20,119 nt of DNA from a virus, in the IMG/VR virus record IMGVR_UViG_3300041405_000058, positions 1-20,119 of that record; one strand, given 5' to 3'. Shown here piece by piece: positions 1-7,158 of the stretch. Position numbers and translations under genes: made by a program. The notes under the pieces were generated by a model. That model was not told the DNA's origin, did no database searches, and was given only the letters and a program-made list of their open reading frames with translations. How positions within the stretch are numbered: the stretch's first letter is position 1; each line of letters opens with the position of its first letter.

Positions 1-906
1 CAAGTGGAAGTTGAAGTCTATTACTCCACTGTTGAGAAAGCCATCGCTGAACTGCGCATCCGCAATACTAAGCTGGCAGCGGCATGGACCATTGATGAAT
101 GTCAGGAGTTCCTCAATAGTGGTCTTGAACCTGCTAAGACATCGAAAGACGCTTGGGTAAAAGACGTAACCCGTGCATCCCGTCGTGAACACGAATGGAC
201 TACACAAGAACTCGAGAGCTGGGCATTGGGTGAAATCCAACCGGAGGGTAGTACTCTTGCAGCTGGGTTGGCAATCGAATTGAAACGTCGTTTGCAACTG
301 AGTGTACCATCGGTAGATGTTGATGCCGTGATCCTCTGCTACAAAGTCAAAGCTGGTCTTGTAAAAGCGCAGCCAACTGTTGCACCAGTGACCACTCAGG
401 TCGCTAAAGTCCAAGCTGTGGCTCAACCACAAACTAAAGTCAACTACGAAGGTCTCACTGAAATGAATCAATCCTACATCGAAGGCGCATTGGCACAATT
501 CCATGACGTAATGCGTCCGGGTAAAGCTGTGATGGCTCCACCTGCTGGTAGCAAGAAACCCCATCCGGGGGGTGAAGCGCAGAAACTACTGAAAGAAGTT
601 ATCAACTACGCTATCGGTCTGCCAGATCCAGAAGCTGCTAATGCTGCAATGCGTTATCTGTTTGATCACTTCGTAGCTAACCGTGCTGACGGTAAGATCT
701 TCGAAGACACCTACGCTTTCCGTTTTATCGAAGACATGCGTTCTCCGGTTAAAGAACAAGAATCTCACGCTGCACTGTTGACTCTGTTCTTGGCTTACGC
801 TGATCCGATGACTGAACTGCGCTCTCAGACTGATGTATCCAGTCTTATCCGTGGTGTTCCAACTCGCCTGCAATCGCGCGTACTGGAATTCTTCAGTAAG
901 TTGTAA
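1..906 (+). CDS. Hypothetical phage protein, 5' end outside window
   Basis: The frame is open from base 1 (CAA GTG GAA...) to a TAA at 904-906, so about 301 C-terminal residues are visible and the true start lies upstream. The GTG at 4 has no visible ribosome binding site and is probably an internal valine. The visible part has a helical N-terminal half, a Pro/Ala/Val/Gln-rich linker at about residues 120-145, and a helical C-terminal domain rich in Ala, Leu and charged residues. I see no signal peptide, membrane segment or catalytic motif, and I do not recognise the family. The gene is followed within 10 nt by a hairpin terminator, so it ends a transcription unit. In this context a virion or late protein is possible, but that is inference only. 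Confidence 0.85.
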   Translation, partial: QVEVEVYYSTVEKAIAELRIRNTKLAAAWTIDECQEFLNSGLEPAKTSKDAWVKDVTRASRREHEWTTQELESWALGEIQPEGSTLAAGLAIELKRRLQLSVPSVDVDAVILCYKVKAGLVKAQPTVAPVTTQVAKVQAVAQPQTKVNYEGLTEMNQSYIEGALAQFHDVMRPGKAVMAPPAGSKKPHPGGEAQKLLKEVINYAIGLPDPEAANAAMRYLFDHFVANRADGKIFEDTYAFRFIEDMRSPVKEQESHAALLTLFLAYADPMTELRSQTDVSSLIRGVPTRLQSRVLEFFSKL

Positions 907-915
907 TCTCATATC

Positions 916-940
916 GCCCAGTCATTTGGCTGGGCTTTAT
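916..940 (+). terminator. Hairpin terminator after the first gene
   Basis: GCCCAG at 916-921 pairs with CTGGGC at 930-935 around an 8-nt loop, and is followed by TTTAT. It lies 10 nt past the stop codon and just before the TATGTTAAT motif of the next gene. Confidence 0.75.
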
Positions 941-950
941 GCCGTGATAC

Positions 951-959
951 TATGTTAAT
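951..959 (+). promoter_or_regulatory. Putative late promoter motif TATGTTAAT
   Basis: TATGTTAAT lies between the preceding terminator and the fibre gene starting at 978, with 18 nt from motif end to the ATG. The same motif, TATGTTA(A/T)T, occurs in the same relative position before three other genes in this window. I recall that phiKZ-type phages use a late promoter whose conserved core is TATG; assigning it here is inference. Confidence 0.5.
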
Positions 960-977
960 ATTAAACTGGGTAAGACT

Positions 978-2384
978 ATGTTAGAAGCACTATTTTTTAG
1001 CAATTCTGGACCGACTGTTTTTGTTCCACCGGTAGTTTTAGATAATTCAATATTCCAAGGGTTCGTTAAATCCTCTGATTTAATCGGTGGTAACGCCTTG
1101 GCTGGTTTAATTGGGTTATCGGCTGGTACATCATTCAACGATGATGCTGGTTGGTTACACTTCAGCGATAATGGTGTTGAGAAATATATTGCTCGATTGC
1201 CGATCCGATATGGTGTAACACATGCTCAGTATGTCGCCGCCGGCATGAAGGCTGGTAAGGAGGTGGTATTTAATGGACGCCGATTTAATGTACGGTTAAT
1301 GACGGGTCTTACTAACTCGAGCTGGCCATCTATTTCTGGTCAACCTACTGCCGGTAGTGAATGGAACACGTATATGTATCCGATTTACGATGCACCAGAT
1401 CGACCTTCTGCGCCTGTTTGGTCTACGTACAAGAACGCCGATTTAGGTATGTCGTCATTACCTATTGCAGCTAAAGGCTCGATCACCGTAACTAGGGAAG
1501 AACACTCTTCGGTCAACACTTATTTCGCTGCCCGTGGATATGACTATTCGGGTAGTATGTCAGCAAACGTCATGACGCGGGTAACCGTAATTAACGATAC
1601 CAACGCTAACGAAGGTAACGGTGGGGGTGGATTTAACTCGTATGGATTCAGACCTATTCTTACTGAGCTTGCTCCATTCCCGGTGTACAGTGACACAGGA
1701 CCGGGTCCAACTGATTTAGTTAAGTATGACACCGCTACGTCATCTGGTTATTTCGGTACGGTGGATAATGCTAGCTTCTTCACTACTGATCAGATCGAAG
1801 CTAAGGCGCTTGTTTCGATGACTGGTACGACCTATGGCCGTGGGCTTACGGGCTTGTGGCAGAAGTTCGTTGTGCAAGATAAGATTTTGTTTATGCCCAA
1901 GGTTATTCAGCGTCAGAACACTTCGTGGGATGACCTTTATAAAGCCGGCTTTATCTTTGGTACGGATGACAATGGTATCGATCCGGGCGTCAATGCTCCT
2001 GTTAACCAGAGACGAACCATTGATTGGGTTGATGGCAATGGTAAGATCTTTACATTTGCTATCCGAGTAGCTAAGGGTCTTACAGTTAACCCTAGTAATA
2101 ACTCAGGTTCCACATCACCTGATGTTGTTGGGTCAGAGTACTCACTTACTATGGAACGTATCTATCCAACTAACGGTATCGATGTTGCTTGGGCATCGCT
2201 TGGTACTCCAGGACCTTCACCCCTTGTTAGGGAGTCATGGAACTATCTCGAGGGTGGTAAGTATACCTACAGCTACGTTGCCAATGGTAACTCCAATGCG
2301 TACACGCGTTCACGCACACTTAAGTCTGCAATGACTAGTGGTTGGTTGCCGGTATTGGAACTAATTTCAGTAACGGTGCCATAA
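978..2384 (+). CDS. Tail-fibre-like protein with two related modules
   Basis: 468 aa, monocistronic, with its own promoter-like motif and terminator. The N-terminus MLEALFF resembles the first residues of the two other fibre-type genes in the window. Residues about 18-235 and 240-468 are two diverged copies of one module. Each copy has an aromatic-rich segment (GWLHF..KYIARLPIRY in copy 1, LWQKFV..ILFMPKVI in copy 2), then an AAGM or KAGF turn, then a (K/R)xFxxxxR strand, a SEW/SEY segment and a terminal F/LxPxLxEL-type strand. Copy 2 is introduced by DTGPGPT and closely matches the protein at 9194-9916. This arrangement, with Gly/Asn/Thr/Ser richness and no catalytic motif, is typical of phage tail fibre or receptor-binding proteins. 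The exact role is inferred. The ribosome binding site (GGGTAAG upstream of ATG 978) is weak. Confidence 0.75.
   Translation: MLEALFFSNSGPTVFVPPVVLDNSIFQGFVKSSDLIGGNALAGLIGLSAGTSFNDDAGWLHFSDNGVEKYIARLPIRYGVTHAQYVAAGMKAGKEVVFNGRRFNVRLMTGLTNSSWPSISGQPTAGSEWNTYMYPIYDAPDRPSAPVWSTYKNADLGMSSLPIAAKGSITVTREEHSSVNTYFAARGYDYSGSMSANVMTRVTVINDTNANEGNGGGGFNSYGFRPILTELAPFPVYSDTGPGPTDLVKYDTATSSGYFGTVDNASFFTTDQIEAKALVSMTGTTYGRGLTGLWQKFVVQDKILFMPKVIQRQNTSWDDLYKAGFIFGTDDNGIDPGVNAPVNQRRTIDWVDGNGKIFTFAIRVAKGLTVNPSNNSGSTSPDVVGSEYSLTMERIYPTNGIDVAWASLGTPGPSPLVRESWNYLEGGKYTYSYVANGNSNAYTRSRTLKSAMTSGWLPVLELISVTVP
1683..2384 (+). repeat. Second fibre module (paralogous coding repeat)
   Basis: Codons 236-468 of the fibre gene encode a module related at protein level to codons 18-235 of the same gene and, more closely, to codons 18-240 of the minus-strand gene at 9194-9916. 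Shared landmarks with the latter are D(T/S)GPGPT, GYFG, (K/A)AG(F/M)(I/V)(F/Y)GT(D/N)DNG, PVNQ(R/L)RT, the G(D/N)GK(I/T)(F/Y)TF strand and the C-terminal PVLE(L/I)ISVT. Confidence 0.8.
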
Positions 2385-2393
2385 CGGTATATT

Positions 2394-2418
2394 GCCCTCC
2401 CCATTGGGGAGGGCTTTA
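2394..2418. terminator. Strong hairpin terminator between convergent fibre genes
   Basis: A perfect 9-bp stem, GCCCTCCCC (2394-2402) with GGGGAGGGC (2406-2414), has a 3-nt ATT loop and is followed by TTTAT on the plus strand. It lies 10 nt after the stop of the 978-2384 gene and 10 nt beyond the stop of the convergent gene at 2424. It can serve both directions, although the T-run favours the plus strand. Confidence 0.85.
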
Positions 2419-2423
2419 TGTTG

Positions 2424-3125
2424 TCATACTCGATCAGCAATACCAGTAGATGGGAATGCTCGGCCATTACCCCAAAGGATCTTAACCGCACCATCACCAC
2501 CTTTACCGCATATACGGTTACCACTGGATCTAGATTGTGCGTGGCCGCCACCACCATGCTTACCACCGTTAGGTGAGATAGCATTGACCGCGACGTTAAA
2601 CAAATCCACACCTCTACCGGCAGCTGTTACAGCACCATTACCAGTAAACACCCCTGAGTTACCACCGAAGAACATTGTACCGTCAGAGTTACCTTGTTGA
2701 CCAGAAGAACCATTACCGCCACCCATGTCAGTACCTACAGGCGTTGTTTCAGCTGTGGTGATACCAACATCAATACCGAACGCTGAAGAAGCGTAATCGA
2801 GCTGATGGGAGTTTGCTGTACCATAGGGAACACTACTTTGTACACCGCCGCTACCGACCACGATGTGATACGTATCACCAGGCGTAACTGCAATTTTATT
2901 CTTCCATCTCAAACAACCACCGGCACCTGGGTTAGCAGCTGCCACAGTTTGTACCCGACCTTGTTGTCCAGCTGAAATAATGAGAACGCTAATCTCAGTT
3001 ACGCCTTCTGGAACAATCCAGTCATACGAGCCCGGTGTAGTGTAAGCCGTTTGGCCACCTTTAACCATAGGGTCACTACCACCCATGTCCCAGAAGCCTG
3101 AGAATGCTAGTAAATGCTCGATCAT
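2424..3125 (-). CDS. Glycine-rich tail fibre / adhesin-like protein
   Basis: 233 aa from the ATG at 3125. The frame extends 4 codons further, to 3137, but 3125 fits better: it has GGGA 6 nt upstream, gives the N-terminus MIEHLL matching MLEHLM of the fibre gene at 9916, and leaves a normal leader behind the TATGTTATT motif. Residues about 23-52 (GGQTAYTTPGSYDWIVPEGV...) are the N-terminal beta strand typical of glycine-rich phage fibre proteins (YTTPGTYTWTVPxGV type). A Gly/Ser/Asn-rich body with GGGN, GGNSG and GGKHGGGG runs follows. The C-terminus DGAVKILWGNGRAFPST is the conserved GAVRIIWGxGRxFPST ending of that class. Such proteins are usually distal tail adhesins; receptor binding is inferred. 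It is monocistronic and bounded by hairpins. Confidence 0.8.
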   Translation of the reverse strand: MIEHLLAFSGFWDMGGSDPMVKGGQTAYTTPGSYDWIVPEGVTEISVLIISAGQQGRVQTVAAANPGAGGCLRWKNKIAVTPGDTYHIVVGSGGVQSSVPYGTANSHQLDYASSAFGIDVGITTAETTPVGTDMGGGNGSSGQQGNSDGTMFFGGNSGVFTGNGAVTAAGRGVDLFNVAVNAISPNGGKHGGGGHAQSRSSGNRICGKGGDGAVKILWGNGRAFPSTGIADRV

Positions 3126-3146
3126 ATCGAATCCCATCGAATTACT

Positions 3147-3155
3147 AATAACATA
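3147..3155 (-). promoter_or_regulatory. Putative late promoter motif TATGTTATT
   Basis: On the minus strand TATGTTATT precedes the glycine-rich fibre gene, 21 nt from the ATG at 3125, and directly follows the terminator palindrome at 3164-3185. It is one of four near-identical motifs in the window. Confidence 0.5.
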
Positions 3156-3157
3156 CG

Positions 3158-3185
3158 ATATAAGTCCTCTCCCTAGGGAGAGGAC
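3158..3185 (-). terminator. Palindromic terminator after the polymerase operon
   Basis: Bases 3164-3185 form a perfect 22-bp palindrome (11-nt arms GTCCTCTCCCT and AGGGAGAGGAC). On the minus strand it is followed by TTATAT. It lies 9 nt beyond the stop of the 122-aa gene and separates that operon from the fibre gene downstream. Confidence 0.8.
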
Positions 3186-3194
3186 AATATGTCA

Positions 3195-3563
3195 TTAATA
3201 GCCTTCGTTCAGCAGTTCACTTAATGCACGTGCTTGAGATACAGCTGTATTAGCGAATACATCACTCAAGTAGTAATCTTTGTCTACAGCTAGCGTAGCG
3301 AGTTCTCTCATGAGTTCTGGGTTAGCCTTAGCCCATGTTGCCCAGAAACCTTTATAGTCCTCATACGTCGGATTAAAGCCTTCTAGGGGTGGTTTCCCCT
3401 TAGCGTCCTTCCAGTTGTTTGTAAACTGTCGATAACCCTTGCAATCTAACTGCCAAGCTTCCTCAATAGTGCGCCCATCCGGTAGTCGTGCAAACAAAGC
3501 ACTGAATCGTTTGTCGCCAACGGAGGAACATTCGTATCCTCCGCGACGCTTCCACCGGTACAT
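3195..3563 (-). CDS. Small conserved phage protein coupled to the polymerase gene
   Basis: 122 aa. Its ATG overlaps the polymerase stop codon in the sequence TAATG, so translation is probably coupled. The N-terminal half carries the pattern RRGGYECSSVGDKRFSA, then ARLPDGRTIEEAWQLD, then KGYR, then GKPPLEG. I recognise this as a small protein of unknown function found in many large phages and some others, but I cannot give it a verified family name. The C-terminal part (FWATWAKANPELMRELATLA and onward) is helical. There is no signal peptide or membrane segment, and it is not a homing endonuclease. Coupling to a DNA polymerase part suggests a role in nucleic-acid metabolism; that is inference. 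Confidence 0.8.
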   Translation of the reverse strand: MYRWKRRGGYECSSVGDKRFSALFARLPDGRTIEEAWQLDCKGYRQFTNNWKDAKGKPPLEGFNPTYEDYKGFWATWAKANPELMRELATLAVDKDYYLSDVFANTAVSQARALSELLNEGY

Positions 3564-5668
3564 TACTTTGGGTTAGCTTTAGCCTTCAGATAACCGGCCA
3601 ATACTTCATCCAACTTAGGACCGCGCATCACTTTCTGAGCGATCTCCAGTACGTTCGTTCGGCAACCTGTGAGGTTAACGCCAAGTTCACGTTTATGGTA
3701 ATCACTCACCCCTTGTACAGCCGATGTTTCCATTACCGTAGTTTCACGAGCAATGTTCAGAATCTGACTAACGTTAGGATAAGTCGAAACAATGTCCAAG
3801 TCAGCTACGTGTGTCCAGATCAACGATCGGTAGTTAGGGAGATCCTTAACGCACTTAATACCGTTAGGACCTGCCATGTAAGTCGGTAGTGTTACAATCC
3901 AACCGTCATGCCCCACTACATACTGGTCAAGGTCATGAACCATCTGATCCGAACTGGTACCAATCACGCAAGGTTCAGGTCGATTCAGATACCAGAAGTG
4001 CATATCGTCAACGAGTCGCTTCGGGTTAGAGTTAAAGTTCTTATAGTCCGAGCTTTTAGAGAACAGTGTAATCGAGCTGGCCAAGTCATTGATGCGTTCA
4101 TCCAGTTGTTCTAGTCGAATGCTGTCGATGATGTTGTAAAGCCCGTATCGCACTTTGTGGTGCTTCTGCATCTCAATGTGCCATTCGATCCCATTGAGGT
4201 GGTCGGTTTCTTTGAACTTCAACTTACCAAAGTTAAGCTTCATGTTAACCATAAAGCCTGGATGTACGTTAACACCCCACACCAATTCGTCGACGCTTTC
4301 CCAGATCGGTTCACGATGCTCAACTTCACGAGATACTGTGTCTTCTTCGAAGTCGTAGATAAAGCTTACGGTATCATCATCATCGAAGTCCGCAGGAACG
4401 TCATCATCTTCAGACTCTTCCTCCTCGGCATCTTCTTCATCTTCAACCTCTAGTGCTTCAGTTACGGTCTCATAGGTCACCTTGTCATTGGCTGGGTTAG
4501 ACACGCTCCAATATGGATGACTACCACTACGGTCATTGATCGCCTTATTACAAGTCTTCATGAACGCAATAAAATCTTCCTCTGTTTTAACCTCAGCTTC
4601 TTCATCAACCGAGAGTTCTTTACGAAGAATGGCATCCAAGGCATAACTAGGTTCTTTACCCTTAGCGAGTCGAGTTACCCGATAGGTAGACATCGAGTCA
4701 ATGCACTGGAACGAAGCTGGTGCTGTAACCCAATGCCACTGATCCTCAGGACCCTTAGACTTAGTCACACCACTGGCCGTAGTGTTCATCGCTTGGTCTT
4801 GACGATAATGGAACTTACGATACTGTGGCGGTACCTTAGGATCACTGAATACATCAGCTGGATTAATCCCGTAATGCTCCAAGCACTTCAAGATTCGACT
4901 CATGTCGAAGTCCATGTTCCAGAAAGCAAAGAAGTCAGGCTTCCATTCATGGAGACGGCGCATACACTGAATAACAATATCAGCTGGAGTATTAACTACT
5001 TCAATCTCAACCTTCAGGTTACGAGCTTTCTTCAGAGTAACCAGTTCAGGAATACGTTCGAGTTCATCTAACGTTTCTTGTACCGGGTTCTCAAGGTCAC
5101 TTACCCAATGTTTCAAATAAGCAAGGTATACGTTCTCTTTATACGTAACGGACATACAGATGATCTGTCCATCGTTCTCAGATTCGTATACGTTTGTTTC
5201 GATGTCACCGCCAGCTACCGAGTTACGACTAATCAATCCCGGATAAGCTTCACGGTAATCATTCTTCAGGTAACATACAGAGCTAACGTCAGCACCATAC
5301 AAGTAAGGACTACGCGCGAGTTGTCTCAGTCTAGGGTTAGGTCCTTGACTAAAGTCATTCAATGCTCGAGCTACAGCTCTAGGCAACTTAGCTTGCGTAG
5401 TCTTAAACTGCTTAAGCTTTGACTTAAGCATGTAGTCTTTCTTTTCCTTGTATGGCCTTAAGTGTTCTGGTTTCTGTACAGCAGGGTCAATCCAAAATGG
5501 ACGTTCATAGTTCTCTACGATCTTTACTCGAGGTATACGTCGCTTGTCCTTTAGATGGACAATCTCCTTAACTACGTGAATATCGTTATTACCACCAATC
5601 TCTGTAACGTGTGTAATGTGTTTGGCTTCAATGCCTACCACATCGTCCTTACTGAATTGCTCGGTCAT
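3563..5668 (-). CDS. Family B DNA polymerase, exonuclease and partial palm (C-terminus missing)
   Basis: 701 aa, start ATG at 5668 with GAGG 7 nt upstream. Motifs in order: Exo I D155-I-E157 in AGGDIETN; Exo II N251-MDF-D255 in FWNMDFDMSRIL; Exo III Y511-NII-D515; polymerase motif A D625-IVSTYP. These define the 3'-5' proofreading exonuclease and the start of the palm of a family B replicative polymerase. The protein ends about 70 residues after motif A, so motif B (KxxxNSxYG in the fingers) and motif C (DTD) are absent. It cannot polymerise alone unless the rest is supplied by another polypeptide. A highly acidic stretch (about residues 405-450) sits between Exo II and Exo III. The first 150 residues are basic and poorly conserved. 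No late-type TATG motif lies upstream, suggesting early or middle expression. Assignment to family B is confident; the split-gene explanation is inference. Confidence 0.85.
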   Translation of the reverse strand: MTEQFSKDDVVGIEAKHITHVTEIGGNNDIHVVKEIVHLKDKRRIPRVKIVENYERPFWIDPAVQKPEHLRPYKEKKDYMLKSKLKQFKTTQAKLPRAVARALNDFSQGPNPRLRQLARSPYLYGADVSSVCYLKNDYREAYPGLISRNSVAGGDIETNVYESENDGQIICMSVTYKENVYLAYLKHWVSDLENPVQETLDELERIPELVTLKKARNLKVEIEVVNTPADIVIQCMRRLHEWKPDFFAFWNMDFDMSRILKCLEHYGINPADVFSDPKVPPQYRKFHYRQDQAMNTTASGVTKSKGPEDQWHWVTAPASFQCIDSMSTYRVTRLAKGKEPSYALDAILRKELSVDEEAEVKTEEDFIAFMKTCNKAINDRSGSHPYWSVSNPANDKVTYETVTEALEVEDEEDAEEEESEDDDVPADFDDDDTVSFIYDFEEDTVSREVEHREPIWESVDELVWGVNVHPGFMVNMKLNFGKLKFKETDHLNGIEWHIEMQKHHKVRYGLYNIIDSIRLEQLDERINDLASSITLFSKSSDYKNFNSNPKRLVDDMHFWYLNRPEPCVIGTSSDQMVHDLDQYVVGHDGWIVTLPTYMAGPNGIKCVKDLPNYRSLIWTHVADLDIVSTYPNVSQILNIARETTVMETSAVQGVSDYHKRELGVNLTGCRTNVLEIAQKVMRGPKLDEVLAGYLKAKANPK

Positions 5669-5885
5669 TGTAGTGCCTCAATGAGTTATAGAACTGTATA
5701 GCTTATGGTGGTTAAGTTTATTCATCCTAGCGTATGAAGATAAGAGCAATAAGGCTATAAGCTAATCGCTTATATTAATTAAAAATAAAAAGCCCCCTCC
5801 GTTGCTCTTAGTCTAGTCTACATTAGATTAGGAATCTCAAGTATTCTTTAACACAATCTTTATGATTACTCTTAAGGATAACCAC
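5669..5885. promoter_or_regulatory. Divergent control region with nested inverted repeats
   Basis: This 217-bp AT-rich gap separates the minus-strand polymerase operon from the plus-strand metallopeptidase operon. TAAGAGCAA (5741-5749) and TTGCTCTTA (5802-5810) form a perfect 9-bp inverted repeat. Inside it, GGC/GCC (5753-5755/5792-5794) and TATAAGC/GCTTATA (5756-5762/5768-5774) can pair, the last with a 5-nt loop. TATATTAAT at 5771-5779 resembles the AT-rich TATATTAC element I recall for phiKZ early promoters. Candidate promoters for both directions must lie here. Confidence 0.5.
5861..5868 (+). promoter_or_regulatory. Possible late promoter motif TATGATTA
   Basis: TATGATTA precedes the start at 5886 at the spacing seen for the other TATG motifs (22 nt from the G of TATG to the ATG; the others have 24-32). 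It is a weaker match. Its ATG also opens an in-frame extension of the coding frame, but that ATG lacks a ribosome binding site. Confidence 0.35.
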
Positions 5886-7148
5886 ATGAACAACTTCACT
5901 ATCTCTAATGAACTACTGATGGTAGGTGCTAAATCAGAGATTGGACCTATTACTAAGAAATGGATTGATGAGTACATTAAGATCAGTGTAGATCATCCTG
6001 ATCCTAATGATCCATTGTTCAAAGACCTATGTGCTCAGTATATCAAGGATGTTAAACGGGTAACCGGTATTAACATCGCTCTTGAAATCTATGACATCCC
6101 CGATCTCATCATGGGTGTACGTAGTCAGATTACATGGTTCGGTCATCAAGGTACTCGTTGGTATCGAGCTAAGGAAAGAAAGATCGTATCTGAAGACTCA
6201 GTAGCCCTGAAGAAACTGATACAGGTAGATCTTAAGACTGGATTTGTATCAGGCGATATCGTCAAAGACCTTACCTACACATTTATTCTATCGCATCAGA
6301 TGCTTAATGGGTTTGGTGGATTCACATCGGCTGAGAATACAGCTAGCATACTCCATGAGTTTGGCCACATCATCAACTCATTCATGTACCTAGGTGATTA
6401 CGTCTGGTTGAATTACTATTTGACCGAAGGTATCGAAGTGATGCTGGGTCGGAAGAAAGCTAAAGTAGAGCTTGAACTGTATAACGATCGTTGGATGCGT
6501 GAGAACGTACCAAAGGAAGAATACGAAGCCTTCACACATAACCAAACTGAAGAAGGTGCTAAGCGAGTTATCCTGAGCGTCGCTAAGAAACTACCTCGAC
6601 ATCACTTGACTCAAAACGAGATCACCGCTAAACGACGTGAAGAACAAACCGCAGACATGTACGCTACCCGTCTTGGGTATGGTCGTGATCTAGCGAGTGG
6701 ACTACACAAGCTTAGCAAGTACTACGAAGATCCATCCTTGGTTGGAGCATTCTGGTTCGGTGAAATGGCTAAGTTGTTTGCAACGGTATTATTCCTACCA
6801 TTCGCTATTATCGGTCTGATGGTATACGACCCAGCAGGTGGAGATGCCCACACGATGGATGGGCGTTACGATGAACCTATGGATCGGTTGGTTAAGATCC
6901 GCCGTGATCTGGTGGCACAACTTAAGAAGCCTGGACCACTCAACAAACAAGCTCTGGCTGACGACATCGATGCCATTGACGAGATGATCAAAGAGTACAG
7001 CACGAACAGCTCTATGTTCGACAGCATCATTAACTTCTTCCGACCTAGTGTCCGCAAAATGCGACAGAATACTAAAGTGGAAGATGATCTAGAATCACTC
7101 ATGAACAACGACCTGTTCCTACAGGCTCACAAACTCAGCAAAATGTAA
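5886..7148 (+). CDS. HExxH zinc metallopeptidase (gluzincin, M48-like) with a membrane segment
   Basis: 420 aa from the ATG at 5886, chosen over an in-frame ATG at 5862 because AAGGA (5874-5878) lies 7 nt upstream. Residues 157-161 are HEFGH inside SILHEFGHIINSF, a zinc-binding HExxH helix. E253-QTA-D257 in REEQTADMYATRLG matches the ExxxD third-ligand helix of M48-type gluzincin peptidases. A hydrophobic segment at about 296-313 (KLFATVLFLPFAIIGLMV) is probably a transmembrane or membrane-attached helix. It is followed by HTMDGRYDEPMDRLVKIRR (322-340), resembling the conserved HPxxxxRIxxL end of M48 peptidases. The C-terminus is a charged helical tail. It heads an operon with the 146-aa, Gp49-family and inner-head-like genes. 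Its substrate is unknown. It is not of the serine prohead-protease type used for head maturation in T4 or phiKZ. Fold class is fairly sure; biological role is open. Confidence 0.8.
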   Translation: MNNFTISNELLMVGAKSEIGPITKKWIDEYIKISVDHPDPNDPLFKDLCAQYIKDVKRVTGINIALEIYDIPDLIMGVRSQITWFGHQGTRWYRAKERKIVSEDSVALKKLIQVDLKTGFVSGDIVKDLTYTFILSHQMLNGFGGFTSAENTASILHEFGHIINSFMYLGDYVWLNYYLTEGIEVMLGRKKAKVELELYNDRWMRENVPKEEYEAFTHNQTEEGAKRVILSVAKKLPRHHLTQNEITAKRREEQTADMYATRLGYGRDLASGLHKLSKYYEDPSLVGAFWFGEMAKLFATVLFLPFAIIGLMVYDPAGGDAHTMDGRYDEPMDRLVKIRRDLVAQLKKPGPLNKQALADDIDAIDEMIKEYSTNSSMFDSIINFFRPSVRKMRQNTKVEDDLESLMNNDLFLQAHKLSKM

Positions 7149-7158
7149 GGTACCTACC

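Noticed and set aside
3126-3137. Upstream start (ATG 3137) for the glycine-rich fibre
   Set aside because: No good ribosome binding site, only 9 nt after the TATG motif, and it spoils the MIEHL match to the other fibre genes.
3195-3563. Polymerase frameshift continuing into the 122-aa gene
   Set aside because: The 122-aa protein matches a separate phage family pattern and contains no motif B or C, so it is not the lost C-terminus.
3195-3563. Homing endonuclease splitting the polymerase
   Set aside because: No GIY-YIG, LAGLIDADG or HNH residues are visible in the small protein.
4517-5071. 184-codon plus-strand frame inside the polymerase gene
   Set aside because: It is fully antisense to clear family B exonuclease motifs and has no ribosome binding site or recognisable domain.
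5263-5271. TATGTTA on the minus strand inside the polymerase gene
   Set aside because: It lies within coding sequence, without a terminator or start codon nearby.
5785-5810. tRNA or simple terminator in the divergent region
   Set aside because: No cloverleaf can be drawn, and the C-run/T-run on the minus strand lacks a complementary 5' arm next to it.
5862-5885. Upstream start (ATG 5862) for the metallopeptidase
   Set aside because: There is no ribosome binding site before it and it overlaps the TATG motif; ATG 5886 has AAGGA at ideal spacing.
5886-7148. Metallopeptidase as the phage head-maturation protease
   Set aside because: Known head proteases of T4 and phiKZ type are serine proteases; HExxH plus a membrane helix is a different class.
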